From Actibacterium pelagium (lineage in GTDB: Bacteria; Pseudomonadota; Alphaproteobacteria; Rhodobacterales; Rhodobacteraceae): a DNA stretch of 64,000 bases. The notes beneath the pieces were generated by a model. That model saw only the letters and a list, made by a program, of their open reading frames with translations, ran no database searches and was not told where the DNA came from. Position numbers and translations under genes: made by a program. Where the stretch lies: assembly GCF_002285415.1 (NCBI RefSeq), contig NZ_NSBU01000007.1:1512583-1576582 (forward strand), in the 5' to 3' direction. Below, in pieces: positions 27,188 to 35,347 of this stretch (position 1 is its first letter; each line of letters starts with the position of its first letter).

Positions 27188-28116
27188 GCGCGGAACCCCA
27201 TCTTGCGCAGCGTGACGCGCTGCATCGTGTCAACAAAGGTCACGAGAAGTCCGGCCAGAATGGCCGCAAGGAACAGCGCCGACCAAATGGCAAGTGGCGT
27301 TCCGAACTGATCGCCAATCAGGATACGCGCACCCAGACCGCTGATCGCTCCTGTCGGCAGCTCGCCAACAATCGTCCCCACAAGCGCCGCCGCGACACCG
27401 ACCTTCAGCGAGGTGAAGAAATACGGCAGGCTGGCCGGCAGACGCAGCTTCCAGAAGCTTTGTGTCCCGCTGGCATTGTAGGTTTTCAGAAGGTCCAACT
27501 CTGCCGGCTTCGGAGAGTTCAGACCCTTCACCATACTGACCAGTACCGGGAAGTAGCACAAATAGGCAGAGATAATGGCCTTGGGCACTCCGCGCCCTTC
27601 GACCCCGACTTGGTTTGCGACCACGATGATCATCGGCGCCAGCGCCACAATCGGAATGGTCTGCGAGATGATCGCCCACGGCATCAGGCTCATGCTGGTC
27701 ACGCGGCTATAGGTGATCGCCACCGCCCCCAGAATGCCAAGAGAGGTACCAAGCAAGAAGCCCCAAAGCGTCGATTGCAAGGTAATCCAGCTGTGGTAAA
27801 TCAAAGACCGCTTGGACCACGTGCGCCCCTTCAGGACCATCGCGCCCGTGGTCTTCCAGATCTCTTGCCCCACCTGCGCAGGCGTTGGAAGGCGCGGCCG
27901 CTTCAGATCATAGCCCGCCGACACATGCGACGAGTTCTTCAGCATCAAGGTCCAGACAGAGACCTCTCTCCGCTGCACTGACCCTTCGGGTACGATGACC
28001 GCGCCACCACGTTCTGCAAGGTCAAGCGCCGGACGAATGTTCATTGGTGCGACGGCGGCCCACCAAAGGCCAACAAGCACCACCAATACGGTCAGGACGG
28101 GGATCGCGTTACGCAT
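27184..28116 (-). CDS. ABC transporter permease (SsuC/ThiX type)
   Basis: A 310-residue permease partner. It has an N-terminal span (LTVLVVLVGLWWAAVAPM), a long periplasmic insert of about 70 residues, and a BPD_transp_1 core with the EAA loop SMVKGLNSPKPAELDLLKTY. A GGGAGGG site lies ahead of the ATG at 28116. It precedes the second permease with a four-base overlap and follows the ATPase gene by 29 bp. Confidence 0.85.
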   Translation of the reverse strand: MRNAIPVLTVLVVLVGLWWAAVAPMNIRPALDLAERGGAVIVPEGSVQRREVSVWTLMLKNSSHVSAGYDLKRPRLPTPAQVGQEIWKTTGAMVLKGRTWSKRSLIYHSWITLQSTLWGFLLGTSLGILGAVAITYSRVTSMSLMPWAIISQTIPIVALAPMIIVVANQVGVEGRGVPKAIISAYLCYFPVLVSMVKGLNSPKPAELDLLKTYNASGTQSFWKLRLPASLPYFFTSLKVGVAAALVGTIVGELPTGAISGLGARILIGDQFGTPLAIWSALFLAAILAGLLVTFVDTMQRVTLRKMGFRA

Positions 28117-28145
28117 TTGCGTACCCTCCCCGGATGGAACGCGCC

Positions 28146-28928
28146 TTAATCATAGCTGTGCCCCGCGCGCAGACCTTCACGAACCCGGTGAGCGATTTCC
28201 AGAAATTCTGGCGTGTCGCGAATATCAAGAGGGCGCTCTTTGGGGAGCGGGCTTTCGATCACATCGGTCACACGGCCCGGGCGCGGTGACATGACCACGA
28301 TCTTGGTCGACAGATAGACCGCCTCGGGAATGGAGTGGGTGACAAATCCGATGGTTTTGCCCGTGTCCGCCCAAAGCTTCAGCAACTGCTCGTTCAGGTG
28401 ATCGCGCACGATCTCGTCCAGCGCGCCAAAGGGTTCGTCCATCAGCAGGATATCAGCGTCGAACGCCAGCGCCCGCGCGATAGAGGCACGCTGCTGCATC
28501 CCCCCTGAAAGCTGCCACGGGTATTTCTTCTCAAACCCGGCAAGATCGACCAATTCCAAAACGCGGCTGACACGCTCGGCCTGATCGGCCTTGCTGTAGC
28601 CCATGATTTCCAGCGGCAGTCGGATATTACCGCCGATGGTGCGCCACGGGTAAAGCCCCGCCGCCTGAAACACATAGCCATAGGCCCGAGCAAGGCGTGC
28701 CTCGCGGGGACTGACGCCGTTGACGGTAATCTCGCCGCCCGTTGGCTGTTCCAGGTCTGCCATGACCCGCAGAAAGGTGGTCTTGCCGCAGCCGGAAGGC
28801 CCGATAAAGCTGACAAAGTCACCCTTCTCGATGTCCAGATTTACGTCTGACAACGCATGTACAGGCCCGTCATTGGTCTGGAATGTCAGAGACAAATCCT
28901 TGGCAGAAACGATAGTGTTATTGGTCAT
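28146..28928 (-). CDS. ABC transporter ATP-binding protein (SsuB/TauB type)
   Basis: A 260-residue ATPase: Walker A IGPSGCGKTTFLRVMADLE, Q-loop YVFQAAGLYPWRTI, signature LSGGMQQRASIARALA, Walker B ILLMDEPFGALDE, and His switch FVTHSIPEAVYLS. This is the nitrate/sulfonate/taurine-type subfamily that goes with the permeases and Thi5-like binding protein downstream. It lies 36 bp after the dihydropyrimidinase gene. Confidence 0.9.
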   Translation of the reverse strand: MTNNTIVSAKDLSLTFQTNDGPVHALSDVNLDIEKGDFVSFIGPSGCGKTTFLRVMADLEQPTGGEITVNGVSPREARLARAYGYVFQAAGLYPWRTIGGNIRLPLEIMGYSKADQAERVSRVLELVDLAGFEKKYPWQLSGGMQQRASIARALAFDADILLMDEPFGALDEIVRDHLNEQLLKLWADTGKTIGFVTHSIPEAVYLSTKIVVMSPRPGRVTDVIESPLPKERPLDIRDTPEFLEIAHRVREGLRAGHSYD

Positions 28929-28964
28929 ATTTCGGTCTCGATAGGTCTTTCTGGCGGCCCCGGG

Positions 28965-30419
28965 TCACACACCGGTCGTGGGGATGCCACTGCGTTTAAC
29001 CGGTTGCGGAGCGGTCAGCTCTTTCCACTGGCTCAGCGCCTTGTTCACAGTCGCATTTGGCGCACGTTCAACGAATTTACCGTGCCCTTCCTGCGTGCGG
29101 ATCTCGCCGTCATGCACAGCGACATGCCCGCGGGTCAGGGTGAATCGCGGCAGGCCTTTGACCTTGTGCCCCTCAAACACGTTGTAGTCGATAGCAGATT
29201 GCTGGCTGGAGGCCGCGATGGTCTTTTCCTTCTCGGGGTCCCAAACCACAAGGTCGGCGTCGGCGCCAACCAGAACGGCACCTTTGCGCGGGTAGCAGTT
29301 CAAAATCTTGGCAATGTTGGTCGAGGTGACCGCGACGAACTCGTTCGGGGTCAGGCGCCCGGTGCCCACGCCGTGGGTCCACAGCATTGGCATCCGGTCT
29401 TCCAAGCCACCTGTTCCGTTCGGGATCTGCGAGAAATCTCCGATCCCAGTGCGCTTTTGTTCGGTTGTGAAGGCACAGTGATCGGTCGCAACGCAAGACA
29501 GGCTGCCCGACATCAGGCCGGACCACAGGCTGTCCTGATGCTGCTTGTTCCGGAACGGAGGCGACATTACGCGACGCGCTGCATGGTCCCAATCGGGGTT
29601 GAAATACTCGCTTTCGTCCAGCGTCAGGTGCTGGATCAGCGGCTCACCCCAGACGCGCTTGCCGTTCTGGCGTGCGCGGCGAATGGCTTCGTGCGCTTCT
29701 TCGCAAGACACGTGCACCACATACAGGGGCACGCCCGCCATATCGGCGATCATGATCGCGCGGTTCGTGGCCTCGCCCTCGACTTGGCTGGGGCGCGAAT
29801 AGGCATGAGCTTCCGGACCGGTGTTGCCTTCGGCCAGTAGCTTGGCGGTCATCTCGGCCACCACATCGCCGTTTTCGGCGTGGACCAACGCAGTTGCGCC
29901 AAGCTCGGACAAACGGCGGAAGCTGGCGAACAGCTCATCGTCATTGACCATCAGCGCGCCCTTGTAGGCAAGGAAGTGCTTGAAGGTGTTGATACCTTTC
30001 TGCTGCACGATCTGCTGCATGTCGTTGAAGACCTGTTCGCCCCACCATGTCACGGCCATGTGGAAGGAATAGTCACAGTTCGCGCGGGTTGATTTGTTGT
30101 CCCATCGCTTGACCGCATCCAGCAGGCTTTCGCCTTGGTTCGGCAGGCAGAAGTCCACCACCATCGTGGTTCCCCCGGCCAGACCCGCCCGCGTGCCGCT
30201 TTCGAAATCGTCGCTAGAGTAGGTCCCCATAAACGGCATTTCCAAATGCACATGCGGGTCGATCCCGCCCGGCATCACATAGCAGCCAGTTGCGTCCAAC
30301 TCTTCATCGCCGCTCAGGTTCTTGCCAATCTCGGTGATGACCCCGTTTTCGATAAGGACATCTGCCTCATAGCTCAGGTCGGCGGTGACAATAGTCCCGT
30401 TCTTGATGACTTTGCTCAT
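28965..30419 (-). CDS. hydA: Dihydropyrimidinase (D-hydantoinase)
   Basis: A 484-residue amidohydrolase opening dihydrouracil to N-carbamoyl-beta-alanine. Metal and catalytic features are present: HVH at residues 56 and 58 (GGIDPHVHLEMPF), the lysine to be carboxylated at 153 (TFKHFLAYKGALM), VHVSCEEAHEAI, and the C-terminal DADLVVWDPEKEKTI. The start MSKVIKNGTIVTADL is preceded by GGGAGAG; six more in-frame codons to 30437 are unlikely. It follows the carbamoyl amidohydrolase gene by 84 bp and precedes the transporter genes. Confidence 0.93.
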   Translation of the reverse strand: MSKVIKNGTIVTADLSYEADVLIENGVITEIGKNLSGDEELDATGCYVMPGGIDPHVHLEMPFMGTYSSDDFESGTRAGLAGGTTMVVDFCLPNQGESLLDAVKRWDNKSTRANCDYSFHMAVTWWGEQVFNDMQQIVQQKGINTFKHFLAYKGALMVNDDELFASFRRLSELGATALVHAENGDVVAEMTAKLLAEGNTGPEAHAYSRPSQVEGEATNRAIMIADMAGVPLYVVHVSCEEAHEAIRRARQNGKRVWGEPLIQHLTLDESEYFNPDWDHAARRVMSPPFRNKQHQDSLWSGLMSGSLSCVATDHCAFTTEQKRTGIGDFSQIPNGTGGLEDRMPMLWTHGVGTGRLTPNEFVAVTSTNIAKILNCYPRKGAVLVGADADLVVWDPEKEKTIAASSQQSAIDYNVFEGHKVKGLPRFTLTRGHVAVHDGEIRTQEGHGKFVERAPNATVNKALSQWKELTAPQPVKRSGIPTTGV

Positions 30420-30503
30420 TTTCACTCTCCCTGCCAAATGAAGCGGATTTGAACCCGCCTCTTTGGACTATAATTGTCTGCACCCGCTTGGGGCGCGGTC
30501 AGG

Positions 30504-31751
30504 TCATTCGACCACTTCTGCCGTCTCAAGCACCGCATGTAGCAGCACGTCCGTGCCTGCCTGCGCCCATTCCTTGCTGATCTCTTCCGCCTCGTTGTGG
30601 CTAAGCCCGTCAACGCAGGGGCACATGATCATCGCGGTTGGGGCGACGTCATTGATCCAACAGGCATCATGGCCCGCGCCCGAAACGATATTCATGTGGC
30701 TGTAGCCCATGGTTTCGGCCGCGTTGCGCACCGCGTTCACGCAGTTTTCGTCAAACGCGGGCGGATCGAAGGTGCCCACCATTTCCCAGCTCATCTCGAC
30801 GCCGATATCGGCGCAAAGCTTCGGCGCGCGCTCGTCGAACTCGGCGATCATGGCGTCGATCACCTCTTGCAGGTGCGAACGGAAGTCGACCGTGCAAACG
30901 ACCTTGCCGGGAATGATGTTGCGGCTGTTCGGGTAGACATCGATATGGCCAATCGCGCCAACCGCATTGGGTTGATGCTTCATCGCAATCTCGTGCACCA
31001 ACTCGGTGATCAGGGCCAACCCACGGCCCGCGTTGATCCGCATCGACATCGGGGTCGACCCCGTGTGGCTTTCCTTGCCGGTGATGGTGACTTCCAGCCA
31101 GTTCAGCCCCTGACCATGGGTGACGACACCAATGTCCTTGCCCTCGGCCTCAAGGATCGGGCCTTGCTCAATGTGAAGCTCGAACATCGCGTGCATTTTG
31201 CGCGAACCAACGGGTTCCTCCCCGCGCCAACCGATCCGGTCCAGCTCGTCCCCAAAGCGTTTGCCTTCGGCGTCAGCGCGATCTTCGGCCCACTCCTGCG
31301 TGTGTTTGCCCGCAAAAACGCCCGATGCCAGCATCGCCGGGGCAAAACGCGTGCCCTCTTCGTTGGTCCAGTTGGTCAGGACAATCGGGTGCTTGGTCTT
31401 GATGTTCATGTCGTTCAGCGTGCGGATCGCTTCCAGCCCGCCAAGAACGCCCAAAACACCATCATACTTCCCACCGGTCGGCTGTGTATCAAGGTGAGAG
31501 CCCATATAGACCGGCAGCGCGTCCGGATCTTCGCCGGCACGCGTCGCAAACATATTGCCCATGGTATCCAGACCCATGGTCATCCCGGCCTCTTCGCACC
31601 ACCGCTGAAACAGGGCGCGGCCCTCGGCATCTTCATCCGTCAGAGTTTGGCGGTTGTTCCCGCCAGCGATGCCCGGGCCAATCTTGGCCATCTCCATCAA
31701 AGAGTCCCAAAGACGATCAGGATCAATCCGCAAATTCTTGCCAAAAGACAT
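30504..31751 (-). CDS. N-carbamoyl-beta-alanine amidohydrolase (beta-ureidopropionase), M20/hydantoinase-carbamoylase type
   Basis: A 415-residue di-metal hydrolase that would release beta-alanine, CO2 and ammonia from N-carbamoyl-beta-alanine. Landmarks are MGSHLDTQPTGGKYDGVLGV, the metal-ligand pair in NWTNEEGTRFAPAMLASGVF, MFELHIEQGPILE, and SGAGHDACWINDVAPTAMI. This matches the bacterial HyuC/AmaB carbamoylase family rather than the nitrilase-type plant and animal enzymes. It is the first gene of the minus-strand operon and is divergent from the TetR-type regulator, with an inverted repeat between them. Confidence 0.9.
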   Translation of the reverse strand: MSFGKNLRIDPDRLWDSLMEMAKIGPGIAGGNNRQTLTDEDAEGRALFQRWCEEAGMTMGLDTMGNMFATRAGEDPDALPVYMGSHLDTQPTGGKYDGVLGVLGGLEAIRTLNDMNIKTKHPIVLTNWTNEEGTRFAPAMLASGVFAGKHTQEWAEDRADAEGKRFGDELDRIGWRGEEPVGSRKMHAMFELHIEQGPILEAEGKDIGVVTHGQGLNWLEVTITGKESHTGSTPMSMRINAGRGLALITELVHEIAMKHQPNAVGAIGHIDVYPNSRNIIPGKVVCTVDFRSHLQEVIDAMIAEFDERAPKLCADIGVEMSWEMVGTFDPPAFDENCVNAVRNAAETMGYSHMNIVSGAGHDACWINDVAPTAMIMCPCVDGLSHNEAEEISKEWAQAGTDVLLHAVLETAEVVE

Positions 31752-31807
31752 CGATTTCCCCGCTTGTTGATTTCTTATTTGAAGTCAGCCTGAAAAACTT
31801 TGTCCGC

Positions 31808-31832
31808 TCGGTCAATAATTTTTTTTGACCGA
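31808..31832. promoter_or_regulatory. Inverted repeat, probable operator of the TetR regulator
   Basis: A perfect 8-bp dyad TCGGTCAA-N9-TTGACCGA lies in the divergent spacer between the carbamoyl amidohydrolase and the TetR gene. It shares the TTGACC core known from E. coli RutR sites, although the two halves are in the reverse order relative to that consensus. Control by the adjacent TetR protein is inferred. Confidence 0.55.
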
Positions 31833-31919
31833 TCGTGCGGATTTTTGTTGGCATTGAACTATTCAGCGTCCATTTTATGAAGCCAAAACAAGATTGCACG
31901 AATTTTTGGCAGAGTATTG

Positions 31920-32555
31920 ATGAACAAGCCGGAGCGCGGCCCTCAGGCCCGAAACAGAGAGGAAACACGCGAGCGTATCCTTGCTGCCGCGGAACGGGTC
32001 TTTGCGGAATACGGATTCGAAGGGGCTTCTCTCAGCCGGATCGCGGCCGAGGCCAATCTGCCCAAATCCAACATCGTCTATTACTTTGAGACCAAGAAGA
32101 AACTCTATCGTCTTGTGGTCGAGAATATCTTTAATGTCTGGCGCGAGGCTGCGGATGCGATCCAGCCGGACAATGATCCGGAACAGGCCTTGGGCGACTA
32201 TATCGACACCAAGCTAGAGCTGGCGCGGCAACGCCCCTATGGCTCTAAGGTCTGGGCGAACGAGATCATCCAGCGCGCGCCGATTGTGCAGGATTATCTC
32301 GAAGGAGAGTTGCGCAGCTGGACCGATGATCGCATTCGGGTCATGAACCATTGGATCGCCGAAGGGCGAATCCGACCGATTAATCCGCGTAACCTTCTGT
32401 ACGCCATTTGGGCGACCACACAGCATTACGCGGACTTCAAACACCAGATTCAGACGCTGAACGAAGACAAGGAATTGTCCGAAGCGCAGTGGCAAGACAC
32501 CAAGCGCGCCGTGAAGGACATTCTGATCCAAGGTGTTGCCCTGCGGTCGGAATAA
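31920..32555 (+). CDS. TetR-family regulator, RutR-like
   Basis: A 211-residue protein: N-terminal helix-turn-helix (REETRERILAAAERVFAEYG then FEGASLSRIAAEANLPKSNI) and a C-terminal domain of the YcdC/RutR type (ANEIIQRAPIVQDYLEG, LLYAIWATTQHYADF). RutR binds uracil or thymine and governs pyrimidine breakdown in E. coli. Divergence from the beta-ureidopropionase gene supports the same role here. A TTG directly before the ATG would add one residue. Regulation of both preT-preA and the minus-strand operon is inferred. Confidence 0.85.
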   Translation: MNKPERGPQARNREETRERILAAAERVFAEYGFEGASLSRIAAEANLPKSNIVYYFETKKKLYRLVVENIFNVWREAADAIQPDNDPEQALGDYIDTKLELARQRPYGSKVWANEIIQRAPIVQDYLEGELRSWTDDRIRVMNHWIAEGRIRPINPRNLLYAIWATTQHYADFKHQIQTLNEDKELSEAQWQDTKRAVKDILIQGVALRSE

Positions 32556-32746
32556 ACCCAGTGCAGCTCCTTCAAAATATACTTTCTTAACAGTCAGTTG
32601 ACCCAACCAGCCTTAATTAAAAAGGGCTTGGCAGGCCTTAGTCCTGCTGCCCCTTGAGGGCGAAACAATACATAAGCCTTAAACAAAATCTGGTTGGCAG
32701 AAACTGTGGTTTGCAATGCAATCCCTCCTGCGGCATTGTCCCGGCC

Positions 32747-33850
32747 ATGGAATTTCTCGAGTTTGGGCATAACCCCTGGCTGGTCGCGATCTCGTTGATC
32801 GTTGCATTGATCGCAGGCGCGACAGGCTTGTCGCTAACAAAGGACCTGTCCAACAAGACACTGCCCCAGCGCAGACTGGCGGTAGCTTTGGCATCGGTCG
32901 CGTTGGGGGGCGGTATCTGGTCTATGCACTTTGTTGCAATGCTTGGGCTGCAACTGCCGATTCTGTTTTACTACGACGCCGCGATCACGCTTGTATCCGC
33001 GCTGATCGCGATTCTGATGGTGGCGCTGGCTCTGGTACTTCTGCATTTCACCGTGCGCACCAAGTCCGTGATTGTTCTGGCGGGGACGATTGTCGGCGCG
33101 GGAATTCTGGCGATGCACTATGTCGGTATGGCCGGCATGCAGCTGTGCCGTCCGGTCTATTCTGCCTTGGGAATTGTCGGCTCGTCTATTCTGGCGATCG
33201 CACTTTGTATCGTGGCCTTCTGGGTCGCCTATGGTGTGCGCTCTAACCGGACGATTATGGCTGGCACCGTCTTCTTTGGCGTCGCGGTCTTCGCGGTGCA
33301 CTTTCTGGCGATGGCGGGGACTCAGTTCATTGCCTTGGACAATATCCGCGAATTCGGCCCCGTGATCAGCAATGAGGTCATGGCGATTGGCGTCATCCTG
33401 TCCAGCTTCGTGATCTTCGGCGCATTCCTTTGGGTGGGGACCACCTATCTGGTTCCGGCCGAAGACCTTGACCAAACCGCGCTGGCCTCCGAACCTCAAC
33501 CCACGGCCAAGCCCGCACAGTCCGACCTGCGCATCCCGTGCGAGCGGGACGGCGGAAAAGTCTTCGTCGCGGCCAGTGACGTGGCTTTCGTGCGGGCCGA
33601 CGGGCACTATACCCAAGTCTACACGATGACAGATCGCTACTTCTGCGTCTGGCCGATCACGCAGGCGGTGCAGCGGTTGATTCCAGCAGGATTCCTGAAA
33701 GTTCATCGCAGCTATATCGTGAACCCGAACAAGGTTGCCCGGTTTGAGCGCAGCAAGGACAAGGGCCAGTGCAATTTCGGCGTCGAAGGCCTTCCACCGG
33801 TTCCGGTCAGCCGCTCTCACCTGAAGGAAGCGGGCGCCGCCTTCGGCTAG
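32747..33850 (+). CDS. coxC: MHYT-LytTR membrane regulator CoxC-like
   Basis: A 367-residue protein with an N-terminal seven-span MHYT sensor domain (motifs SMHFVAM, AMHYVGM and AVHFLAM, the expected three metal-binding repeats) and a C-terminal LytTR DNA-binding domain (VFVAASDVAFVRADGHYTQV, then FLKVHRSYIVNPNKVARFER). This pairing is that of CoxC and CoxH in the Oligotropha carboxidovorans CO dehydrogenase cluster, and it lies just upstream of coxM. It probably senses CO or oxygen at the membrane and activates the cox genes directly. The ATG at 32747 gives the family N terminus, though the ribosome site is weak. Confidence 0.85.
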   Translation: MEFLEFGHNPWLVAISLIVALIAGATGLSLTKDLSNKTLPQRRLAVALASVALGGGIWSMHFVAMLGLQLPILFYYDAAITLVSALIAILMVALALVLLHFTVRTKSVIVLAGTIVGAGILAMHYVGMAGMQLCRPVYSALGIVGSSILAIALCIVAFWVAYGVRSNRTIMAGTVFFGVAVFAVHFLAMAGTQFIALDNIREFGPVISNEVMAIGVILSSFVIFGAFLWVGTTYLVPAEDLDQTALASEPQPTAKPAQSDLRIPCERDGGKVFVAASDVAFVRADGHYTQVYTMTDRYFCVWPITQAVQRLIPAGFLKVHRSYIVNPNKVARFERSKDKGQCNFGVEGLPPVPVSRSHLKEAGAAFG

Positions 33851-33986
33851 ACGCCCGCGCAATTCGTGCGACCTAAGGCGCATTTCGTGCAAATCAGTCG
33901 ATATTCAAGGGAATCTTGAAGCCCTCCTTCGTGCGGGCGTTAAACCTCTCTGCAGCGAGAAGAAATTGCACAAGGGAGGAGAGGCA

Positions 33987-34841
33987 ATGATTCCAGCGGC
34001 CTTTGAATACTATCGTCCAAAGGACATGGCGGGGGTTCTATCCGTATTGGTGGAACATGGTGATGATGCGCGCGTTTTGGCGGGCGGACACAGCCTTATA
34101 CCGATGATGAAACTGCGTATGGCCGAGGTGCCACACCTGATCGATCTGCAAGACGTCGAAGGACTGCGTGGCATTTCGGTCGATGGCAACACCGTCCGTA
34201 TCGGCGCGATGACCACGCAGAACGAGATCATCAATGATGACCAACTGGTCGCAGCGGCACCAATCATGCGCGAAGCTGCCCTGCAGATTGCAGACCCACA
34301 GGTCCGTTACATGGGCACAGTTGGTGGTAATGTCGCCAACGGGGACCCGGGCAACGACATGCCTGGCCTGATGCAGTGCCTTGATGCGACGTTCCATCTG
34401 GTCGGTCCCGATGGCGAACGCGAGGTCGCAGCACGCGACTTCTATGAAGCGGCCTATATGACGGATCGCGACGACGATGAGGTCCTGACTGCGGTCTCGT
34501 TCTCGTCGACCGTTGGCGGCTACGCCTATGAAAAGCAGAAGCGGAAGATCGGTGACTATGCCACCGCGGCTGCCGCTGTGCTTTTGGTGAAAGACGGGGA
34601 CACCTGTACCTCTGCTTCGATCGCCATGACGAACCTGAGCGATACGCCGATCTATTCAGAAGCAGCCGGTGCTGCGCTGGTCGGCACATCCCTGGATGAC
34701 GCGGCCGTCTCGGCTGCGATCGACGCCATGCTGGGCGACATCGACCCGACGCAAGACAACCGGGGTCCGATCGAATTCAAACGCCACGCGGCCTCGACCA
34801 TCCTGCGCCGCGCGATCACCAATGCTTGGTCGCGGACCTGA
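33987..34841 (+). CDS. coxM: CO dehydrogenase medium (FAD) subunit CoxM
   Basis: A 284-residue FAD-binding subunit of the xanthine oxidase family. It starts [20 protein letters not shown] with a GGGAGGAGAGG site and carries both FAD motifs: [15 protein letters not shown] and [14 protein letters not shown]. It passes electrons from the iron-sulfur centres of CoxS to the quinone pool. First structural gene of coxMSL; a longer reading from a TTG at 33966 adds seven residues and is rejected. Confidence 0.95.
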   Translation: MIPAAFEYYRPKDMAGVLSVLVEHGDDARVLAGGHSLIPMMKLRMAEVPHLIDLQDVEGLRGISVDGNTVRIGAMTTQNEIINDDQLVAAAPIMREAALQIADPQVRYMGTVGGNVANGDPGNDMPGLMQCLDATFHLVGPDGEREVAARDFYEAAYMTDRDDDEVLTAVSFSSTVGGYAYEKQKRKIGDYATAAAAVLLVKDGDTCTSASIAMTNLSDTPIYSEAAGAALVGTSLDDAAVSAAIDAMLGDIDPTQDNRGPIEFKRHAASTILRRAITNAWSRT

Positions 34842-34852
34842 GGGAGAACACA

Positions 34853-35347
34853 ATGTCTAACAAGAAAGTTTTCAAACTTACCGTCAACGGCGAAGAACAG
34901 GAGTTTCTCGCAGAACCGCGTGAACTGCTGATCCACACCCTGCGCGAGCGTCTTGGCAAGACCGGCCCTCACATCGGGTGCGAAACCTCGCACTGCGGGG
35001 CCTGCACGGTCACTCTGAACGGCAAATCCGTGAAGTCCTGCACCGTGTTCGTGGCTCAGGCCGATGGCGCCGAGATCACCACGATCGAGGGCCTTGGAAA
35101 CCCGGACAACCTGCATGTTCTGCAAGAGTCCTTCAAAGAGCATCACGGTCTTCAGTGCGGCTTTTGTACGCCGGGCATGATCACCCGTGCCTCTAAGCTG
35201 CTAGAAGAGAACCCCAACCCAACAGAGCAGGAAGTACGCTTTGGTATGGCTGGGAACATCTGCCGCTGCACCGGCTACCAGAACATCGTGAAATCCATCC
35301 TCGCCGCTGCGGCCGAGATGAATGCTGCAAAGGAGGCCGCAGAATGA
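34853..35347 (+). CDS. coxS: CO dehydrogenase small (2Fe-2S) subunit CoxS
   Basis: A 164-residue protein with two [2Fe-2S] centres: the plant-ferredoxin-type [21 protein letters not shown] (here cited in two parts, CETSHCGAC and GKSVKSC) and the helical CGFCTPGM with [10 protein letters not shown]. The acidic and Ala-rich tail (AKEAAE) is unusual but short. It is translated from an ATG with AGGGAGA just upstream, 11 bp after coxM, and its stop overlaps the coxL start by four bases. Confidence 0.95.
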   Translation: MSNKKVFKLTVNGEEQEFLAEPRELLIHTLRERLGKTGPHIGCETSHCGACTVTLNGKSVKSCTVFVAQADGAEITTIEGLGNPDNLHVLQESFKEHHGLQCGFCTPGMITRASKLLEENPNPTEQEVRFGMAGNICRCTGYQNIVKSILAAAAEMNAAKEAAE

